A stretch of DNA of 37,835 nt from Pirellula sp. (GTDB lineage: Bacteria > Planctomycetota > Planctomycetia > Pirellulales > Pirellulaceae), in the NCBI GenBank assembly GCA_021300015.1, contig JAJTFB010000017.1, forward strand, positions 1-37,835. Direction: 5' to 3'. The translations under genes and the position numbers were made by a program. Within the stretch, counting starts at the first letter, position 1. Every line of letters starts with the position of its first letter. Shown in pieces: positions 33,943-37,835 of the stretch. The notes under the pieces are model-generated. The model worked only from the letters and a program-made list of their open reading frames with translations, ran no database searches and was not told the DNA's origin.

Positions 33943-35286
33943 CTACCGCCCCTCTGGGGCAATCGACTCTGGAGGGATGGCTTTGCCGTGTGGATCGACC
34001 GTCGGACCACCGGAGACCTGACCCAGACTCTCCCTTAGTTCTGATGACGTGTAGTGTTCGAGTGATTCGGCTGTCGCATGGAGTCTTGGGTCTGCGATGC
34101 TTGTTTCCTCTCTGAGGTAATGCTCCCACAATCGGTGGGTTCGGACCAGCACCTGAGCTTGCCGATATCCCGCTAGGGTCAAGCACCATTGCCCACCGGC
34201 ACTGTTTATCCAGTTCTTGACGGTCAGCTCGGCCAAGGCGGCTAGAACGACGGGCTCGGTGCGCTGCAACTTCGAGGCGATCCTATCGAGGCTTAATGAG
34301 TGTTCGGCGGGTTCAAAGACCTCGGCTCGCTTGCTTTCCACATGCCGATAGAACAGAGCCAAGATGTCTTCGGCCAAAATGCGTTTGAGCATTTTTCTTT
34401 GGTTGATCCAACGCCAGAGCAATCCTCGCTTGGTTCCAAAAAAAATCGCTGCGATCAAGATGCAGCCGGAAACCACCGCGACCATGGCCGCAGAGTTGGC
34501 CGATTTGAATCCGAAAACGTGAGGAAGGCTAATTGCGATCCCATGTCCAAGAACGCTGCTGCAAACCGCGATCATCAGACTCCAAAAAAACATCGAATTG
34601 AGTCGATCCGAGAGCATCCATGCGACCGACGAAGGAACGATCAGCATTGCGACGACCATGATGTTTCCCACAGCGCGAAACGAGACCACGCAGGTCATTG
34701 CGACCAATGCTGCCAGGAGATAGCGCAGGAATCGCACCGGGACGCCTTGGGCTTGGGCAAGCGTGGAGTCGAACGTCGAGAGCATCCACCACTTCCAAAA
34801 AACCGCAACAACTAGCGCGTTAAACAAACACATGCACCCGAGTTCGAGGACCACCTTGGGCACCTCTCCAAAAGGTGTGCTGGCGGTATCCAAAACGATC
34901 GTTTCCAGGTTCCCGTAAAGGACGCAAGATGGGTCGAGATCCACATGTTCGATGCGAGAGATCATGACGATTCCCAGGGCAAACATCGCTGTGAAAACCA
35001 CTCCGATCGCTGCGCTCTCCTCGATCCGACCAAGGCCTCGAACGAGTTCGATCAGCCAGACGGACAGCACCCCGATGATGCCTGCCCCCAGAAGTGAGAC
35101 CCAGGGACTCCGGCTGCCGAACAGGAGAAACGAGGCGGCGATCCCGGGAAGGACCGCATGACTGAGTGCATCGCCGATGAGGCTGAGTTTGCGCAGAACC
35201 AAAAAGTTACCGACGAGGGCACAGGCGATCCCGCACAGGATCGACGCGAAAATCATCCAGCCATCGACTTGCCAAGCCCACCACAT
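33943..35286 (-). CDS. ABC-3 metal permease fused to a DtxR/MntR-like repressor domain
   Basis: A 447-residue fusion. Residues 1-~290 are an ABC-3 metal permease (Mn/Zn/Fe type) with eight or so membrane helices, including LIGDALSHAVLPGIAAS and FRAVGNIMVVAMLIVPSSVAWML. After a basic linker (KRGLLWRWINQRKML) residues ~310-447 form a DtxR-type module: a winged helix (LSLDRIASKLQRTEPVVLAAL) and a metal-binding dimerisation domain. Its ligands His384, Glu388, His403, Glu407, Glu410 and His411 have exactly the spacing of H79, E83, H98, C102, E105 and H106 in DtxR; Glu at 407 instead of Cys is as in MntR. There is no SH3-like tail. The plan matches Chlamydia YtgCR, in which the repressor is cut off and controls metal uptake. 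No cognate ATPase or binding-protein gene is next to it. Confidence 0.93.
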   Translation of the reverse strand: MWWAWQVDGWMIFASILCGIACALVGNFLVLRKLSLIGDALSHAVLPGIAASFLLFGSRSPWVSLLGAGIIGVLSVWLIELVRGLGRIEESAAIGVVFTAMFALGIVMISRIEHVDLDPSCVLYGNLETIVLDTASTPFGEVPKVVLELGCMCLFNALVVAVFWKWWMLSTFDSTLAQAQGVPVRFLRYLLAALVAMTCVVSFRAVGNIMVVAMLIVPSSVAWMLSDRLNSMFFWSLMIAVCSSVLGHGIAISLPHVFGFKSANSAAMVAVVSGCILIAAIFFGTKRGLLWRWINQRKMLKRILAEDILALFYRHVESKRAEVFEPAEHSLSLDRIASKLQRTEPVVLAALAELTVKNWINSAGGQWCLTLAGYRQAQVLVRTHRLWEHYLREETSIADPRLHATAESLEHYTSSELRESLGQVSGGPTVDPHGKAIPPESIAPEGR

Positions 35287-35377
35287 CCTAGCGGCCTACA
35301 TCCTCAAAGCGAACCGGTTTGCACGATTCTTTGCATCTCTATGCGACGCGAAAATCGATGCAGAGTAAAACCGACCC

Positions 35378-35623
35378 TTATTTCTTGGTGCTTTCCATCT
35401 GGGCCATTTCGTCGCCAAAATCCAGCACGGGTTCGGGCGGAACATCGTCGCTGGCTTCTTCGGGCTCAGGGTCACCTTTTTTCCTCTTCTTTGCCTTGGC
35501 CTTCTTGGGCTCCTTGGGCTTACTCGGTCCCTTCGGACGCCCTGTCAAGGCCGTGATCGTAGGCAACAAAATTACCGCTGCGATAAACGCCATCCAAACC
35601 AAGGGTAGAATTTTGAAGAGCAT
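35378..35623 (-). CDS. Small membrane-anchored protein with Lys-rich tail
   Basis: An 81-residue protein of unknown function. Residues 3-26 form a membrane helix (ILPLVWMAFIAAVILLPTITAL); a Lys/Pro-rich stretch follows (PSKPKEPKKAKAKKRKKG) and the tail is acidic (PEPEEASDDVPPEP, FGDEMAQME). Such N-anchored, charged small proteins are seen in planctomycetes but have no assigned role. It is 91 bases upstream of the permease-DtxR gene on the same strand and divergent from the Xer gene. The call as a real gene rests on the clean membrane-anchor plus charged-tail design. Confidence 0.6.
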   Translation of the reverse strand: MLFKILPLVWMAFIAAVILLPTITALTGRPKGPSKPKEPKKAKAKKRKKGDPEPEEASDDVPPEPVLDFGDEMAQMESTKK

Positions 35624-35776
35624 TGTGGCAAAGAGTGGAAATGTTCGTTGAACCGACCCAAAAACAACGCTACTACCTTAGTTCATGCTTTGGACGCGAG
35701 CAAGCCTCCAAATCGTATCATTTCCCAAAGGGACCGTGCCGAAACTCCCGATACTCACGCAAGGATGGGCTAAAGC

Positions 35777-36673
35777 ATGCATCAGGAAGTCTTTCAATTC
35801 TTGCGTTATCTGGATGTCGAGCGCAATGCCTCCGACCTGACGATCAAATCCTATCGTGAGGATTTGATCGATATGGCGGACTTTATCACCGACGAAGGTC
35901 AGAAAAAACGGCGCCCCTGCGAGATCACCCCAACGGACCTTCGCGGATACCTCACCGCACTGCACGATGCGGGCTATGCCCGATCGAGCATCAGCCGAAA
36001 ACTTGCCTCGCTTCGGAGTTTCTTCAAATTTGCTCAGCGTCAGCAAATGGTCGATTCGAATCCGGCTCAACCGCTTCGAAACCCCCGAGGCACGCGAAAA
36101 CTCCCTCATTTTCTTGGCAACGAAGAGATCCTCTCGCTCCTGAACGCACCGAATGCTCAAACCGAAATGGGCCGACGCGATCTTGCGATCCTTGAAGTCA
36201 CCTACAGCGCCGGACTCCGGGTCAGTGAATTGGTAGGGATGAACGATCGCGATGTCGATTTTACCGACGGCACCATTCGAATCCGTGGGAAGGGTCGAAA
36301 AGAGAGGATCGGACAGCTCGGCTCGTTCGCCAACCAAGCCCTGACCGACTACCTTCAAATCCGAAGGCCTGCCCCCAACGGCACCAAAGAACCTGCGACC
36401 TTCCGAAATAAATTCGGCGGCAGACTGACGGCTCGGAGTGTGGCGAGGATGCTCGAGAAGTACATCAAAGAGTGCGGTCTCGATACGCGTACCAGTCCAC
36501 ATACCCTCCGTCACAGTTTCGCGACCCACCTGCTCAACGGTGGAGCTGATATCCGCAGCGTTCAGGAGTTGCTAGGACATAAAAGCTTGGTGACCACACA
36601 GATCTACACCCACGTAAGCACAGCCAACATCAAAGCTGCCTACGATAAAGCGCATCCGAGGGCAAAGAAGTAA
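35777..36673 (+). CDS. Tyrosine site-specific recombinase XerC/XerD
   Basis: A 298-residue Xer-type recombinase, the size and layout of the chromosomal dimer-resolution enzymes acting at dif. The N-terminal SAM-like core-binding domain covers residues 1-~90 (FLRYLDVERNASDLTIKSYRED). The catalytic residues are complete: Arg148 (SAGLRVSEL), Lys172 (RGKGRKER), His242 and Arg245 (HTLRHSFATHLL), His268 (LGHKSL) and the nucleophile Tyr277 (TQIYTHVS). Sequence alone does not separate XerC from XerD. No integrase-style neighbours or attachment site are seen, so a housekeeping role is likely. It converges with metF. Confidence 0.94.
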   Translation: MHQEVFQFLRYLDVERNASDLTIKSYREDLIDMADFITDEGQKKRRPCEITPTDLRGYLTALHDAGYARSSISRKLASLRSFFKFAQRQQMVDSNPAQPLRNPRGTRKLPHFLGNEEILSLLNAPNAQTEMGRRDLAILEVTYSAGLRVSELVGMNDRDVDFTDGTIRIRGKGRKERIGQLGSFANQALTDYLQIRRPAPNGTKEPATFRNKFGGRLTARSVARMLEKYIKECGLDTRTSPHTLRHSFATHLLNGGADIRSVQELLGHKSLVTTQIYTHVSTANIKAAYDKAHPRAKK

Positions 36674-36712
36674 TCTCAAAACCCGCTTAGGGGTCCAGCA
36701 TCTGAGGGAATG

Positions 36713-37591
36713 CTACCATCCGACCGCATCGAGGACTTTCGATGTGGCCTTCGACGAATTGAGCACATAGAAGTGGATCCCGGGTATCCCGGACTTGAGC
36801 AAGTCTGCAACTTGGCTCGCTGCGAAATCCGTTCCCACTTGGAACTGCCAATCGGCTTGGTCGCTCTTGGCCAACGCATCGACAAAGTCTTGAGGGAGTG
36901 CGGCTTTGCACATCGATGCGATCCGCTGGATACTGGGCAAACTAATGACCGGAAGGATTCCTGGAATCACGGGGATTTTGATCCCAATCGCTTCACAACG
37001 ATCTCTGAAGCGATAGAAATCTTCGTTGTTGTAGAACAACTGCGTGACGATCGCATCGGCACCAGAGTCGACCTTGCGCTTGAGGTTTTCTAAATCCACC
37101 TCGGCAGATGGGGCCTCTTGATGGACCTCAGGGTAGCCTGCGACCAAGATTCCAAGTCCTGGATACTCGCTTCGGAGCATCGAGACCAAATCGTTCGCAT
37201 ACCTCAGGCCACCTTCGGTTTGCTTGAACTCCGTCTCCCCCTTGGGCGGATCGCCACGTAGGGCGACGATGTAGTCGACACCGATCGCCGTGGCTTCGTC
37301 GAGGTAGGACCTGAGTTGTTCGACGGTCGATCCGACGCACGTCAGGTGGGAAGCGATTCTCAGATGATGCTGAGTTTTCAGAGCAACGAGAACTCCGAGA
37401 GTTCGGTCTCGGGTCGATCCACCTGCGCCATAGGTGCAGGTGAAAAAGTCGGGAGAAAAACGCTGTAGCTCCTCGACCGTGGTCATTAAATTTGGGAGAA
37501 GCTCTTCTTTCTTGGGTGGAAAAAGCTCGAAAGACAATCCACGAGTGCCACTTTGCAAACGCTCAGGGCTGAAAAAATCCTTAAGCTTCAT
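36713..37591 (-). CDS. metF: Methylenetetrahydrofolate reductase
   Basis: A 292-residue TIM-barrel flavoprotein that reduces 5,10-methylene-THF to 5-methyl-THF for methionine synthesis. The catalytic Glu22 lies in SFELFPPKK, the FAD-binding segments are TCTYGAGGSTRDRT and VALRGDPPKG, and VTQLFYNNEDFYRF and IPGILPVIS follow the family pattern. Length is standard. It converges with the Xer gene 39 bases away and is divergent from the PfpI-like gene. I see no known methionine or SAM/SAH riboswitch in its 106-base leader. Confidence 0.96.
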   Translation of the reverse strand: MKLKDFFSPERLQSGTRGLSFELFPPKKEELLPNLMTTVEELQRFSPDFFTCTYGAGGSTRDRTLGVLVALKTQHHLRIASHLTCVGSTVEQLRSYLDEATAIGVDYIVALRGDPPKGETEFKQTEGGLRYANDLVSMLRSEYPGLGILVAGYPEVHQEAPSAEVDLENLKRKVDSGADAIVTQLFYNNEDFYRFRDRCEAIGIKIPVIPGILPVISLPSIQRIASMCKAALPQDFVDALAKSDQADWQFQVGTDFAASQVADLLKSGIPGIHFYVLNSSKATSKVLDAVGW

Positions 37592-37697
37592 CGAGCTACC
37601 TGCTGCTCCTAGTGAATCCGAACTTGGCCTGTTGTAACCGTCGATAACCGCAAGCTAAGATACTTCAAAACACTTTATTTGGGAAACCCTCAACTTT

Positions 37698-37835
37698 ATG
37701 ACCGATAAAAAACTTCACGGTAAACGCGTTTTGGCTTTCGTTGGCGACATCTACGAAGATTTGGAGCTTTGGTACCCGAAGCTTCGGTTGATCGAAGAGG
37801 GTGCTCAGGTGATCGTCGCCGGCGAGCAAGCCCAC
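37698..37835 (+). CDS. DJ-1/PfpI family protein, 5' part only
   Basis: The first 46 residues are visible; the rest is beyond the window. KRVLAFVGDIYEDLELWYP and LIEEGAQVIVAGEQAH match the opening strand-helix-strand of class I glutamine-amidotransferase-like DJ-1/PfpI proteins (deglycase/protease-like). The catalytic cysteine lies outside the window, so activity cannot be judged. It is divergent from metF with a 106-base control region. Confidence 0.75.
   Translation, partial: MTDKKLHGKRVLAFVGDIYEDLELWYPKLRLIEEGAQVIVAGEQAH

Noticed and set aside
35777..36673. Mobile-element integrase
   Set aside because: The length and motifs fit housekeeping Xer enzymes, and no att repeats, tRNA target or cargo genes surround it.
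37592..37697. SAM or SAH riboswitch upstream of metF
   Set aside because: I could not find the conserved core or stems of known classes in this 106-base region.

Overview
This 37.8 kb window looks like an ordinary chromosomal stretch of a planctomycete, probably near the Pirellulaceae. That is an inference from gene content: a metal ABC permease fused to a DtxR-type repressor (known from the PVC superphylum), exported SMP-30-like and squalene-cyclase-like proteins, an LptD outer-membrane protein, moderate GC, many weak ribosome sites, and a tRNA gene without encoded CCA. I see no transposase, phage cluster, CRISPR array or rRNA. About thirty protein genes and one tRNA-Lys are packed on both strands with short gaps.

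Layout. 1-1702 (minus): a truncated ADP-forming acyl-CoA synthetase and an ABM-fold monooxygenase. 1802-6382 (plus): a MoxR AAA+ ATPase, an orphan two-domain Fe3+-type ABC permease, an exported isochorismatase-fold hydrolase and XseB. 6500-7186 (minus): a coiled-coil lipoprotein and a 57-residue DUF3309 membrane peptide. 7533-11842 (plus): a 1217-residue CheB-CheR-PAS-PAS-histidine kinase translationally coupled to a NarL-type response regulator. 11843-12422: a mostly non-coding stretch with a possible 40-residue ORF, a strong terminator and tRNA-Lys(UUU) on the minus strand. 12653-17545: a bicupin protein, a small tail-anchored protein with an L7/L12-like helix pair (minus), and LptD with a clear sigma70-like promoter. 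17553-21295 (minus): alaS-tsaB. 21465-24902: an APC amino-acid permease (plus), a universal stress protein (minus) and a secreted SMP-30 lactonase-like protein (plus). 24942-26164 (minus): hisE-hisG. 26338-27318 (plus): miaA. 27289-33457 (minus): a Tat-exported alpha/alpha-toroid protein, cysK, and the tight run gltX-trpF-cyaB-thiE. 33554-35623 (minus): a hypothetical protein, the permease-DtxR fusion and a small membrane protein. 35777-36673 (plus): a Xer recombinase. 36713-37591 (minus): metF. 37698 to the edge (plus): the start of a DJ-1/PfpI protein.

How the genes fit together. Housekeeping functions dominate: tRNA charging and modification (alaS, gltX, miaA, tsaB, tRNA-Lys), histidine, tryptophan, cysteine, thiamine and methyl-folate metabolism, and envelope assembly (lptD). 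The parts most worth attention are two composite proteins. One is the permease-repressor fusion at 33943-35286, which keeps a complete MntR/DtxR-like metal-ligand set. The other is the CheB/CheR/kinase protein at 7533-11186, whose CheB domain has His where the catalytic Asp of the methylesterase triad should be. An 11-pair hairpin lies in the leader of the kinase operon.
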